NCBI GenBank assembly: GCA_963770865.1
Contig: CAVYRD010000008.1
Coordinates: 177,657 to 241,656, forward strand
Length of the DNA stretch: 64,000 bases
Source: Miltoncostaea sp963770865
GTDB taxonomy: Bacteria > Actinomycetota > Thermoleophilia > Miltoncostaeales > Miltoncostaeaceae
Direction of reading: 5' to 3'
The notes beneath the pieces were generated by a model. That model worked only from the letters and a program-made list of their open reading frames with translations, made no database searches and had not been told where the DNA came from. The translations under genes and the position numbers were made by a program. Numbering within the stretch: position 1 is the first letter of the stretch; each line of letters opens with the position of its first letter. This document shows positions 26,695 to 36,034 of the stretch, piece after piece.

Positions 26695-28909
26695 TCAGCC
26701 CGCCACGCCAATTCGCCGTGAGACGGGTGAGCAAGGACGCAGCCACTCCGCCAACTTCGACCACCGCCGCCGGCCCGAGGCGTTACGCACCGCGATGGCC
26801 ACGGCCTTCTTCTGCCCCACCAGCACGACCAGCCGCTTGCCTCTGGTGACGCCGGTGTAGAGAAGATTCCGCTGCAACATGGCGTAATGTTGAGTGAGCA
26901 CCGGGATGATCACGGCGGAATATTCCGATCCTTGGCTCTTGTGAATGGTCGCCGCGTAGGCCGGCACCAGCATGTCTAGCTCGCCGAACCCATAAGTGAC
27001 GGACCGGCCATCGAAGCCGACAACGATCTCGCCCGCGGCGGGGTCAACATCGTCGATGTAACCGATATCACCGTTGTAGACCTCCTTGTCGTAGTCGTTC
27101 TCAATCTGCATCACCTTGTCGCCGGGGGCAAAGGTCCAGCCGAACCGCTCGACCTTGCGATCGCCGGCAGGATTGAGTGCTGCCTGCAGCTCGATGTTCA
27201 ACGACCGCGCACCAACGCCGCCCCGGTTCATCGGGCACAGCACCTGGATGTCGCGGACCGGATCGAGACCGAATCGCTTGGGGATCCGTGTCTTTGCCAG
27301 TTCGATGATGCGGCCCACGGCGGTTTCCGGATCGTCCGCCTGCACGAAATAGAAGTCGCTCTCGGCTCCGGGCGGGCTGAGATCAGGCATCGAGCCTTGG
27401 TTGATGCGGTGGGCAGTGGTGATGATTCGAACTCTGTGCGGCCTGCCGGAACACTTCGGTGAGCCGCACCACCGGCACGGCGCCTGACGAGATGATGTCC
27501 GCCAGCACCTGGCCGGGTCCGACCGAAGGAAGCTGGTCGATGTCGCCCACGATCAAGAGGGCGGCCTTGTCCGGCACTGCTTTCACAAGCGCCTGCATCA
27601 GCATGACGTCGACCATGGAGGCCTCGTCGACCACCAGCAGGTCGCAATCGAGCGGATTGTCCTCACCACGCTTGAAGCCGCCGCCCTTAGGGTCAACCTC
27701 CAGCAGCCGGTGGATGGTCTTGGCCTCAAAGCCGGTCGCCTCGGTCATGCGCTTTGCAGCGCGGCCGGTTGGCGCGCACAGCAGAAGGTCGGTGCCTTTC
27801 GCCGCAAGGATACGCAGGATCGCGTTGACGATGGTGGTCTTACCGACGCCCGGCCCGCCGGTCATGACCAGCACCTTGGATATCAACGCGAGCCGGATTG
27901 CCGCGACTTGGCTTTCGGCAAGGGCGAGGCCGATGTGCTTCTCGACCCACGGCAACGCCTTGTCTGGATCGATCCAAGGCCATGGCAGCGTGCCATTTGC
28001 CAATCGCGTCAGCCGCTCGGCGATGGTGCGCTCCGCTCGATGCAGACCAGCAAGAAAGACGCAGGACGTTTCACCAACCTGGTCAGCGATGACCGTGCCC
28101 TCCAGCAGCTCAAGGTCAAGCGCGGCTCGGATCAGTTGCTGCGGCACCTGGAGTAGGTTCTCAGCCAGCGGCACCAGCTCGTCCGTCGGCAAACCGCAAT
28201 GGCCCTCGTCCATCGCTTCCGTCAGCGCGTAGGAGATCCCCGCTCGAACCCGGATCATCGCCGTCTTTTCGATGCCGAGCTTCATCGCAATGGCGTCGGC
28301 GGTCTTGAAACCGATGCCGCGGATGTCACGCGCAAGCCGGTACGGGTTCTCGGACATGACTTGGATGGCGTCGGAGCCATACGTCTTGAAGATCCGCACC
28401 GCTCGCGCGGTGCCGACACCGTGGCTGTGCAGAAAGATCATGATTTCCCGCACGGCCTTCTGTTCGGCCCAGGCTGCGAGAATGCTGGCCCCGCGAACCG
28501 GCCCGATGCCATCGACCTCGCGCAGCCGATCCGGTGTGGTCTCGATGATTTCGAACACTTTCTCGCCAAAGGCGCGGACGAGTTTCTTGGCGTAGACTGG
28601 TCCCACGCCCCGGATCATGCCGGACGAGAGATATTTTTCGATGCCGTCGGCAGAAGTCGGCGGCGACGTGCGCAGGAACCGCGCCTTGAACTGCTGGCCG
28701 TGGGTGCGGTCGTTGACCCATTCGCCGGAGGCCGTGATCCACTCGCCGGCGGAAATGGTTGCGGCGTGGCCAACCACGGTTACGACGTCACGATGCCCGC
28801 GCGCTCTGGCGCGCAGAACGCAAAAGCCATTCTCGGTGTTGTGGTAGGTTACTCGCTCGACGAGGCCCGCCAGCACTTCCTGGGTCGATGATTCTGGCTG
28901 TGGCCTCAT
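26695..28909 (-). CDS. recD2: RecD2-type DNA helicase (YrrC family), one frameshift
   Basis: A RecBC-independent 5'-3' helicase. The N-terminal OB-like part (LAGLVERVTYHNTENGFCVL) and helix-hairpin-helix repeats (IRGVGPVYAKKLVRAFG; VDGIGPVRGASIL; IRGIGFKTADAIA) are followed by Walker A GGPGVGKTT, Walker B LLVVDEASMVD, motif III GDIDQLPSVGPG and the C-terminal UvrD-like AATIHKSQGSEY and YTGVTRGKRLVVLVG. One extra T in the coding strand near 27428 shifts the frame after FRQAAQS; deleting it gives RIITTAHRINQG. Span 2215 bases, 3n+1. The start at 28909 is chosen for homology; an upstream GTG at 28960 is possible. It is not part of RecBCD. Confidence 0.9.
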
Positions 28910-29397
28910 GCGGAATCCAGGTCCATCAAACACCCCTCGCTGCAGCATGCTGTGCGGCACCGTTGGTGATGATGTGCTCGTGTGCCAGCGCTGCGTGCAG
29001 ATTTCTTAGATTGGGGCAACATGTGCGATGCCCGTGGTTACGTTGTAGCCGCCCTGAGGCAGACGGAGTAGGCGCGCTCGTCGGCGCGTCGGCGGGATGA
29101 CCTTCCCGGCGTCTCTCAATCGGCCCAAGCCTGCATCATCTTGACGCGTTCCGGGCCCTGCCGTTAGCGATGGCATAGCGAACGCCATGCCGCAGATACT
29201 GCGCAGCCGCCGCGCTGTCTCTACGGCGTCTCTCCGTTGCGACTTCTTCTTCATCGCTAAGCGCGGTCGCATTTATTGACGGCGCTCGCCAAGCGCAGTT
29301 CGGGGACTGCGGTCGGAATCGGCAACGCCTGCTAGCTACCTGCTTGCTAGCATCCCCGCTCGGCATGTCCGTGCGGACGGTAAGTATTTGTGAATAT
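28910..29397. other. Gene-free interval with a possible integrase tail remnant
   Basis: On the minus strand, near 29110-29160, a short frame reads ERVKMMQAWAD before a stop. This resembles the C-terminal end (MMQAWADYLD) of many alphaproteobacterial phage-type integrases. It lies about 250 bases from tRNA-Val, a common integration site. No other gene is supported here. The remnant is too short to be certain. Confidence 0.35.
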
Positions 29398-29472
29398 TGG
29401 TGGGCGCGACAGGGATCGAACCTGTGACCCCTACCATGTCAAGGTAGTGCTCTTCCGCTGAGCTACGCGCCC
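29398..29472 (-). tRNA. tRNA-Val (anticodon GAC)
   Basis: On the minus strand: acceptor GGGCGCG paired with CGCGCCC, discriminator A and encoded CCA; D arm GCTC...GAGC; anticodon arm CTACC-TTGACAT-GGTAG (anticodon GAC); T arm ACAGG-TTCGATC-CCTGT. All arms pair fully. It marks the left limit of the core-like alphaproteobacterial zone. Confidence 0.96.
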
Positions 29473-29548
29473 GGACCCGCTTGCCGGCGGGCCTTGGTCA
29501 TATCGGCTCCCCGGGGACGAGGCAAGGACTGCCGGTTGTGCTCGCCGC

Positions 29549-29908
29549 TCAGGCGGCCAGCATCTTGCCGACCTCGCTGACGAGCTCGCGCAGATGCACC
29601 GGCTTGGAGAGAACCTTGGCATTTTTGGGCGCCGCCGAATCGGAATTGAGCGCCACCGCCGCAAAGCCGGTGATGAACATGATCTTGATGTCGGGGTCGA
29701 GTTCGGAGGCACGGCGTGCCAGCTCGATCCCGTCCATCTCGGGCATGACGATGTCGGTCAGCAGGAGCTCGAACGGCTCCTCGCGCAGGCGCTGATAGGC
29801 CGATAGCCCGTTGTCGAAGGAGATCACGTCGTAGCCGGCGTTCTGCAGCGCCTTCACCAGGAAGCGCCGCATGTCGTTGTCGTCCTCGGCAAGGATAATC
29901 TTCGCCAT
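29549..29908 (-). CDS. cpdR: Response regulator CpdR
   Basis: A 119-residue single-domain receiver from the ATG at 29908. Key residues are present: the acidic pair in MAKIILAEDDNDMRRFL, the phosphoacceptor Asp in LLLTDIVMPEMDGIELA, Thr in IMFITGF, and Lys in LSKPVHLRELV. CpdR links the CckA-ChpT phosphorelay to ClpXP: unphosphorylated CpdR delivers substrates such as CtrA-pathway proteins for degradation. The neighbouring N-formylglutamate amidohydrolase gene, divergent, matches the order seen in other Rhizobiales. An upstream in-frame Met at 29941 adds 11 non-conserved residues. Confidence 0.9.
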   Translation of the reverse strand: MAKIILAEDDNDMRRFLVKALQNAGYDVISFDNGLSAYQRLREEPFELLLTDIVMPEMDGIELARRASELDPDIKIMFITGFAAVALNSDSAAPKNAKVLSKPVHLRELVSEVGKMLAA

Positions 29909-30127
29909 CTTCCAGCCCACTGGGGGTGGTGAGCTATCCACCCGCCCCTCGTTTCCCGGCGATCCATAAGCCGGATGCCGGGTAAATAACGGGTGAACCC
30001 CTGCGTCGTTCGGCCGGCGTTAGGCCTCGCCCATGGACAATATCGTGTTTCCGGCGATAAGTGGTGCACAAAAGCGCTGGGGGCGCATCCAGCCGCTCCC
30101 GGTCAGGTGAGGCCAACCATTTTCGAC

Positions 30128-31015
30128 ATGTCCGAATCGAACGACGAACTCGATCCTCCGTTCGAGATCATCGAACCGGCCCAATGGCGCGGGCCGGTCG
30201 TCTTCAATTCTCCGCACAGCGGAAGCGTTTACCCGCGGGCTTTCCTCACGGCGTCCCGGCTCGAAGTCACGGCCCTGCGGCGCTCCGAGGACTCGTTCGT
30301 CGACGAGCTCGCCCTGGGCGTGGTGGAGCGCGGTTACCCGCTGATGCGGGCGCACTTTCCGCGCTGCTACGTGGACGTCAATCGCGAACCCTACGAGCTT
30401 GATCCCCGCATGTTCGAGGGCCGCCTGCCCTCCTTCGCCAATACCCGCTCGATGCGGGTCGCAGGCGGGCTTGGCACGGTGGCGCGGGTGGTGGGCGACG
30501 CCCAGGAGATCTACGGCCAGCGCATCCCCGTCGATGATGCGATCCGGCGCATCGAAGGGCTGTACAAGCCCTATCACCGGGCGTTGCGGCGCTTATTCAC
30601 GCGGGTGCACAGGGATTTCGGGGCGGCCGTCCTGATCGACTGTCACTCCATGCCCTCGACCGCCGGCTCCAAGGACGAGCGTCCGCGCGCCGACGTGGTC
30701 CTGGGAGACCGCTATGGCACGAGCTGCGTCGCGGCTGTCGTGGAGACGATCGAAGCGACGCTGCGCGCCCAGGGCTATTCGGTCAGCCGCAACAAGCCCT
30801 ATGCCGGCGGCTTCATTACGGAGCACTACGGAAATCCGGCCGCGGGCCTGCATGCCATCCAGCTCGAGCTCAACCGGGCGCTTTACATGGACGAGCGGCG
30901 CTTCGAGCGCTCGGCGTCCTTCGCCCGTTTGGCCGCCGACTTGGAAGCGCTCGCGGATTGCCTCGCCGCGATCCCCTCGCAGGAGTTGCGGCCTTATCGC
31001 GCGGCAGCGGAATAA
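30128..31015 (+). CDS. N-formylglutamate amidohydrolase
   Basis: A zinc-dependent deformylase family protein (FGase, PF05013) that releases glutamate and formate, classically in histidine breakdown. From the ATG at 30128 (MSESNDEL) it has 295 residues. Family motifs: VVFNSPHSGSVYPRAF (zinc-binding His), LRRSEDSFVDEL, FPRCYVDVNREPYELDPRMF, VLIDCHSMPS and GLHAIQLELNRALYMDE. No hut genes are adjacent, so a general role is possible. It is divergent from cpdR. Confidence 0.9.
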   Translation: MSESNDELDPPFEIIEPAQWRGPVVFNSPHSGSVYPRAFLTASRLEVTALRRSEDSFVDELALGVVERGYPLMRAHFPRCYVDVNREPYELDPRMFEGRLPSFANTRSMRVAGGLGTVARVVGDAQEIYGQRIPVDDAIRRIEGLYKPYHRALRRLFTRVHRDFGAAVLIDCHSMPSTAGSKDERPRADVVLGDRYGTSCVAAVVETIEATLRAQGYSVSRNKPYAGGFITEHYGNPAAGLHAIQLELNRALYMDERRFERSASFARLAADLEALADCLAAIPSQELRPYRAAAE

Positions 31016-31073
31016 CAGCGCGCGAAATCAAACGGGCAGGAACGCGCCGGCGCGTCCTTGCGATAGATATCAA

Positions 31074-31107
31074 GAAAAAAGGGCCGCTTGCGCGAAGCAA
31101 GCGGCCC
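31074..31107 (-). terminator. Intrinsic terminator for the MFS gene
   Basis: A perfect 11-pair stem GGGCCGCTTGC/GCAAGCGGCCC around GCGAA (31081-31107). On the minus strand it is followed by TTTTTTCTT. It lies 139 bases beyond the MFS transporter stop, in the right orientation. Confidence 0.85.
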
Positions 31108-31245
31108 AAGTCTAGGGAGGAAACGCCCAAGGAGGGCGGCGGTAACGCGAGGCGCTACCGCACCGCAACAACATACACCGCAACGCACAAATGGCAAGAG
31201 GAAAAGTAAGGGATGTTGACCCTTCTGTGCATACCGGCTGCGCTG

Positions 31246-32523
31246 CTACGCACGGAACAAAGGACGAGGTTGCTTCCGGGGCTTCTCGCTGGGATCGCGC
31301 GAATGCAAATAAACCAGGCAAACCAATAGGATAAATGCTGCCTGCAAGCCGAAGACGGCCCGATAGGCAGCCAGCGGGTAGGCTCCGTCGGCCGCAATGG
31401 GAAACCATTCGATGACGAATCCGCTCACGGCCTGGGACAGGAACACGCCACCCATGGAGCCCATGTTGAGGACCGTGAGACCCCTCCCGACCTGATGGAG
31501 GGAAAACAGCGCCTTCCCGTGCGCGATCAGGACCGGCCCGAAAGCGCTGACAAATCCGAAGACCGCGAACCATGCGACCAGCATCACCGGTGACAGCGTT
31601 CCGACCAGCGCGAGATAGCCGAGCGCGGCCGCTGTCGCCCCGGCGCCGATGAGCACGGGACGCTTGTGACTTCCCATCAGCCGGTCCATCGGCCCCCACA
31701 TCATCGATCCGACGATCTGTGTCAGCACCGGAATCACCAGGAAGCTTCCCCGTGCTTCGAGGCTGTAGCCGTAGACGTGCGTGAGGTAGGGCCCGCCCCA
31801 GAGACCCACGATGAGACCGAAGGTGGAGTACATCACCAGGTTCATGACGAACAAACGCCCGACCGACGGCGTGCGCAGCACGGAAAGGATGCCGGACCAG
31901 CTCTCGCGCAACGTCTCGTGCCGGCCGCGCGCGCGGTGCTCGTCCCTGACGACGACCGCAATCAGCAATCCGACCAGGCCCGTGAAGGCACCGACCGCGA
32001 GGAAGCTGCCGCGCCAGCCGATGGTCGCGGTGGAAAAGGCGAGCGGGGCGGTCGCAAGCAGGGCGCCGACCGTCCCGAAACCGATTTGCAGTCCTGTGAG
32101 CGTGGCAAAACGATCGGGCGGAAACCGGTGGGCGTAAACGGCGAGCGACGCCACGAGCGAGCCTGCGGTCCCAAGCCCGAGCAGGGCCCGGCCGAGGATC
32201 AGCATCCCCGGGCTTGCCGCCGCGGCGAACACAACGGCGCCGATCATGGTGATCGCGGCGCCCACCACCAGGCACAGCCGCGGGCCGAAGCGGTCGAGCG
32301 CCACCCCGACCGGAATTTGGACCGCCGCAAAGACGAAAAAGAATGCGCTCGAAAGAAGCCCGATCTCTCCCGGCGAAAGCCCGAGCTCCTGGGCGAGGTT
32401 GGGCGCAATCACGCCGATCGAATTGCGCAGGAACTGACTGACGATGTAGACCGAGATGAGCGTGGCCACGAGCGTAATGGCGCCGCCCGGGCCCGCCCGT
32501 TGCGAACCGCTTTGGATGCTCAT
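31246..32523 (-). CDS. MFS transporter
   Basis: A 425-residue inner-membrane carrier with 12 predicted helices in two halves, from the ATG at 32523. Signature sequences are present: the loop 2-3 motif GVALDRFGPRLCLVVGA (MFS motif A), LGRALLGLGTAGSLVA in helix 4, and a weaker motif A in the second half (GPMDRLMGSHKRPVLIG). It resembles anion or organic-acid carriers of the nitrate/ACS type, but the substrate cannot be read from sequence. It is convergent with the amidohydrolase gene and ends in a terminator. Confidence 0.88.
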   Translation of the reverse strand: MSIQSGSQRAGPGGAITLVATLISVYIVSQFLRNSIGVIAPNLAQELGLSPGEIGLLSSAFFFVFAAVQIPVGVALDRFGPRLCLVVGAAITMIGAVVFAAAASPGMLILGRALLGLGTAGSLVASLAVYAHRFPPDRFATLTGLQIGFGTVGALLATAPLAFSTATIGWRGSFLAVGAFTGLVGLLIAVVVRDEHRARGRHETLRESWSGILSVLRTPSVGRLFVMNLVMYSTFGLIVGLWGGPYLTHVYGYSLEARGSFLVIPVLTQIVGSMMWGPMDRLMGSHKRPVLIGAGATAAALGYLALVGTLSPVMLVAWFAVFGFVSAFGPVLIAHGKALFSLHQVGRGLTVLNMGSMGGVFLSQAVSGFVIEWFPIAADGAYPLAAYRAVFGLQAAFILLVCLVYLHSRDPSEKPRKQPRPLFRA

Positions 32524-32666
32524 GACCCCGGCCTTTGACCGACCGAGCACTGGCCGGAGGCCTCTACGTCGCACGGCGCCCGCAGCCCGACAAGCCGGGA
32601 ACCGGTTGCCGCGCGCGCCGGTCTTCGGTAGTCGAGTGATGAGCCGATGAGTGAGGGGCGCGCGGT

Positions 32667-33449
32667 ATGACGGCGATCGACTTTTCGGCCTTCGTGAACG
32701 AGTTGGCGTCGGTCTCGGGCGAGACCATCCTGCCGTTCTTCCGCACCGCGCTCACCGTCGAGGACAAGGGTCGCTCCGGCAGCTTCGACCCCGTGACCGC
32801 GGCCGATCATGCGGCCGAAACCGCGATGCGCACCCTCATCCGCCGGACCTTTCCGGACCATGGCATCATCGGGGAGGAGTACGGCGGCGAGCGCGCCGAC
32901 GCCGAATACGTCTGGGTGCTCGATCCGATCGACGGCACCAAGTCCTTCATCTCCGGCATGCCGACCTGGGGCACGTTGATCGCCTTGCTGCGATCGGGCG
33001 AACCGGTCTTCGGCATGATGAACCAGCCCTTCGCGCGTGAGTGCTTCAGCGGTGACGGCGGTGGAGCGTCCTACCGCGGGCCGGCCGGAGAGCGCGAATT
33101 GCGGGTGCGGGCATGTGCCGATCTCGCCCAGGCGGTTCTGTTCACCACCAGCCCGCTGCTGATGAACGCCGGCGACCGCGAGACGTTCGGCCGGGTTGAG
33201 AAGCTGGTGCGGCTCTCACGCTACGGCGGCGACTGCTACGCCTACTGCATGCTGGCGGCGGGCCACGTCGATCTCGTCATCGAAACGGAGCTCAAGCCCT
33301 ACGACGTGCTTCCGCTGGTGCCGATCATCGCCGGCGCCGGCGGGATCATCACCACCTGGGAGGGCGGCACACCTCATGCCGGCGGACGCATCGTCGCGGC
33401 CGGCGATAAGCGCGTGCATGCGGCGGCGCTGCAGGTGCTCAAGGGGTGA
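32667..33449 (+). CDS. hisN: Histidinol-phosphatase, inositol-monophosphatase family (HisN)
   Basis: A 260-residue Mg-dependent phosphatase. Metal-site motifs: GSFDPVTAADHAAETAMR (the first Asp), GIIGEEYGGE (Glu), VWVLDPIDGTKSFISGMPTW (DPIDGT), and ELKPYDVLPLVPIIAGAGG (last Asp). The SFISGMPTW and YDVLPLVPI variants point to the histidinol-phosphatase branch and not to SuhB. It would catalyse the penultimate step of histidine synthesis. Divergent from the MFS gene. Confidence 0.88.
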   Translation: MTAIDFSAFVNELASVSGETILPFFRTALTVEDKGRSGSFDPVTAADHAAETAMRTLIRRTFPDHGIIGEEYGGERADAEYVWVLDPIDGTKSFISGMPTWGTLIALLRSGEPVFGMMNQPFARECFSGDGGGASYRGPAGERELRVRACADLAQAVLFTTSPLLMNAGDRETFGRVEKLVRLSRYGGDCYAYCMLAAGHVDLVIETELKPYDVLPLVPIIAGAGGIITTWEGGTPHAGGRIVAAGDKRVHAAALQVLKG

Positions 33450-33507
33450 GGCCGGCCGATCGTCTCGCGTTCACGTCTACGGAGCGCGCCGGCGAGCGCG
33501 TCTGGAG

Positions 33508-34458
33508 TCAGGCGAACAGCGGGGTGCCGGGCACGAAAGCGTCGAACGCCGCCAGCGCCTGCATGCGAAAGCGATCCTGCTCCATCAGCAGTTCATGACG
33601 CGAGCCCGGCACGATGAGGTGAGAGCCGGCACGCAGGCGCACCGCGAACTCGTCGATTGCGGGCGTCGACACGATCGCGTCCTGACCAGCGGCGATGATC
33701 AGGATCGGCTGCCGGATTTTCCCGGGATAGCTGGGTTCGCTCATCTCGCCCATCACCCGAAAGGCCGAGTCGGTCCACGCCACTGTCGGCCAGCCGATCG
33801 CGAGCGACGGCTCCGCTTCGAGCACCGCGACGTTGCGGGCATAGCGGACGGGATCGGAGGTGAGCAGGTTGCCCATGAAGGGACGCTGCATCATCACCGA
33901 TGCATCGCCGCCCGGAACATATGACGAGCCGAGCCCCATCAGACGCATCGCTTTGACCAGCAACCGGGTGGGGCGGGATCGGCGCATTCCCGGCAGCCCG
34001 ATCATCGGCGCCAGCAGCACCATGCGATCGAACCAGCGCGCTCCTCCGGCGTGCGCGGCCCGCAGCAGAATCGTCGCACCCATGGACTGGGCGAGCGCAA
34101 AGATCGGCGGCGGACAATCCGGAAGGACGATCTGGTTGATGAAGCTGTCGAGATCGATCTGATATTCGGCGAAGTTGCGCACATAGCCTTTGCGCGGGTT
34201 GCGCAACGCGCGGTCCGACATCCCTTGCCCGCGCCAGTCGAGTGTCGCGACCGCGAAGCCGCGGGCACGCAGGTCGCGCACGGTCTCGAAATATTTCTCG
34301 ATGAATTCGGAGCGGCCCTGGAACAGGCAAACCGTGCCCCGGCGGCCCGGCGGCGGCGCCCAGCGTGCGAACCGCAGCGATACCCCGTCGCGGGTTTTCA
34401 GGGTTCCCGACACGACGTCGGAGGGCACCGGATTGGCGGGAATTGAAACGAGGGTCAT
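33508..34458 (-). CDS. Alpha/beta hydrolase, lysophospholipase type
   Basis: A 316-residue serine hydrolase (Hydrolase_4 family). FQGRSEFIEKYFETVRDLRA and VATLDWRGQGMSDRAL are the family signatures. The nucleophile elbow is AQSMGATI (Ser), the Asp lies in AAGQDAIV, and the His in VPGSRHELLMEQD. It probably hydrolyses lysophospholipids or monoglycerides at the membrane. Convergent with hisN, with about 60 bases between. Confidence 0.88.
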   Translation of the reverse strand: MTLVSIPANPVPSDVVSGTLKTRDGVSLRFARWAPPPGRRGTVCLFQGRSEFIEKYFETVRDLRARGFAVATLDWRGQGMSDRALRNPRKGYVRNFAEYQIDLDSFINQIVLPDCPPPIFALAQSMGATILLRAAHAGGARWFDRMVLLAPMIGLPGMRRSRPTRLLVKAMRLMGLGSSYVPGGDASVMMQRPFMGNLLTSDPVRYARNVAVLEAEPSLAIGWPTVAWTDSAFRVMGEMSEPSYPGKIRQPILIIAAGQDAIVSTPAIDEFAVRLRAGSHLIVPGSRHELLMEQDRFRMQALAAFDAFVPGTPLFA

Positions 34459-34679
34459 GACCTTCGGGCACGCTGAGGCGCACGCCTTATAGCAGGGTAC
34501 CGGCTCGGCTCAATCCGCCTCTCAGCCCCGACGGGCGCCGGGAGGCCGGATGGAAGTCTATAATTTTCAACCTGTTAGCCCCTCTTGCGAGCCTCCGGGC
34601 CGATCCCCACATGCTGGTCGCGCAGGCCCAAATAGGCTGCGCAAAGCAACCGGTCTGGCCCATGCGGGCGGACCAAATC

Positions 34680-34706
34680 GCATTTCGCTCAACAACGAGG
34701 ATATGC
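34680..34706 (+). promoter_or_regulatory. ROSE-type RNA thermometer hairpin before hsp20
   Basis: The leader just before the hsp20 ATG folds so that GCAT (34680-34683) pairs with ATGC (34703-34706). TCGCT(C) then pairs with the Shine-Dalgarno GAGGA (34697-34701), with one bulged G (34687), a T-T mismatch and a six-base loop AACAAC. UYGCU pairing with the ribosome-binding site plus a bulged G is the conserved core of ROSE elements, which melt at heat shock. Pairing read by eye; the upstream hairpins were not worked out. Confidence 0.65.
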
Positions 34707-34707
34707 C

Positions 34708-35157
34708 ATGCGAACTTTCGATCTTGCTCCCCTCTATCGTTCGACCGTCGGTTTCGACCGGCTCTTCTCCATGATCGACGGCTTCGAGGCCGCTCCGGGT
34801 TATCCGCCCTACAACATCGAGCGCACCGGCGATAACGCCTATCGCATCTCGGTCGCTGTAGCCGGCTTTGGTGAGAACGAGCTTTCGATCGAGGCGAAAG
34901 AAAACACGCTGACGATCAAGGGCGAGAAACAGGCGAAGAACGACAGCAACGGCGGCGAGGTGCTCTATCAGGGCATCGCGGCCCGCGCCTTCGAGCGCGT
35001 CTTCCAACTTGCTGACTACGTCCAGGTCAAGGGCGCCGCTCTCGAGAACGGTCTCCTGCACGTCGATCTCGTGCGCGAGATTCCCGAGGCGAAGAAGCCG
35101 CGCCAGATCCCGATCGGGAATGGTCAGCCCAAAGTGGTCGAAGCCAAGGCTGCCTGA
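34708..35157 (+). CDS. Small heat-shock protein, Hsp20 family
   Basis: A 149-residue alpha-crystallin-domain chaperone of the IbpA/class A rhizobial type: the N-terminal MRTFDLAPLYRSTVGFDRLF and YPPYNIERTGDNAYRISVAV, the core ELSIEAKENTLTIKGEK and the conserved AFERVFQLADYVQVKGA, then the C-terminal RQIPI (I-x-I type tail). It holds unfolding proteins during heat stress. Regulation: the ROSE-like hairpin covers its ribosome-binding site, and a strong terminator follows, so it is a single-gene unit. Confidence 0.95.
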   Translation: MRTFDLAPLYRSTVGFDRLFSMIDGFEAAPGYPPYNIERTGDNAYRISVAVAGFGENELSIEAKENTLTIKGEKQAKNDSNGGEVLYQGIAARAFERVFQLADYVQVKGAALENGLLHVDLVREIPEAKKPRQIPIGNGQPKVVEAKAA

Positions 35158-35179
35158 GCCATCGGCTCAATCAGAGGGA

Positions 35180-35210
35180 GCGCCCCGGTTTTCCGGGGCG
35201 CTTTCGTTTT
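35180..35210 (+). terminator. Intrinsic terminator of hsp20
   Basis: A nine-pair perfect GC stem GCGCCCCGG/CCGGGGCGC with loop TTTT (35180-35201), followed by TTTCGTTTT. It starts 22 bases after the hsp20 stop. Confidence 0.9.
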
Positions 35211-35251
35211 GCCCGTAGTCACCGGCTTGGACTGGCAGAGCCCGTCTTGCT

Positions 35252-35884
35252 CTATTCCTCGATCGATGTTGCCGCCGGCGTCCGCGGCGCGTTGGCCGTC
35301 CCGGTGGTTTCGTGCTCATTGCTCGCTGCTCCCGTTGCGGGCTTGGCATCCGATGTATCGGATGCGGCAAGCTTGGGCCGCGGTCGCGGCAACGGCGGCG
35401 GAGTCGCCGGATCGGCCGCCGCGCTTGCACCCGGCGTGTTGCCGGAGCCGGCGTTCGGCGGAAGGCCTTCGGCGCCAGGCGGCAGCGCCATCCCAGGCGG
35501 ATACGGGCCGTAGCCCTCCGGAACCATGGCAATCGGCCGCGGCGGGCGGCCGTAGGGCGGCCGCATCAGCGGCATGGCGTAACGCGGCGCCATCAGCGGT
35601 ATCACCTTGACGATGCGCCCGCGCTGCGCATCGACGATGACCCTGACCTCTTCACCGGCAGGATCGACCGCGCGCAGCGCGTAAGCCGGGCCTTGGCGCA
35701 CCGGACTACCCAAGGGCTCAAGTCCGGCGGAGCGCACGATGGTGACGATCTCGTGCGGCGGCAGTCCTGCGATCGGATAGCCGGCGCCGGGATAAGCAGG
35801 TGGCGGGGCGGGTTGCGCCAGGGCGTGTCCCGATACCGCAAGCGCGGCGACAAGTCCCGCGCAGAGGGCGATCTTGTGTTTCAA
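35252..35884 (-). CDS. Secreted Pro-rich protein with a PepSY-like core
   Basis: A 210-residue protein with a Sec signal peptide (ALCAGLVAALAVSGHALAQ). A short folded region (GLPPHEIVTIVRSAGLEPLG; then VDPAGEEVRVIVDAQRGRIV) resembles PepSY-type repeats, followed by a long Pro/Ala-rich disordered tail. Periplasmic; function unknown. Such proteins are common in Rhizobiales. Confidence 0.7.
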   Translation of the reverse strand: MKHKIALCAGLVAALAVSGHALAQPAPPPAYPGAGYPIAGLPPHEIVTIVRSAGLEPLGSPVRQGPAYALRAVDPAGEEVRVIVDAQRGRIVKVIPLMAPRYAMPLMRPPYGRPPRPIAMVPEGYGPYPPGMALPPGAEGLPPNAGSGNTPGASAAADPATPPPLPRPRPKLAASDTSDAKPATGAASNEHETTGTANAPRTPAATSIEE

Positions 35885-36034
35885 GACAGAGTTCCCCCGA
35901 TTTGGATTTTCCCCTGCTCGCCGCCGTCGATCGACGCCGCGAGCGCGATGCGGTCAGGCGCGATGAATCGCTTGCTTGTCCGCACGTCGCAACGATAGCC
36001 GGGAATTGGGCGTAGCTTTGGCGCTGGCGTGTCA

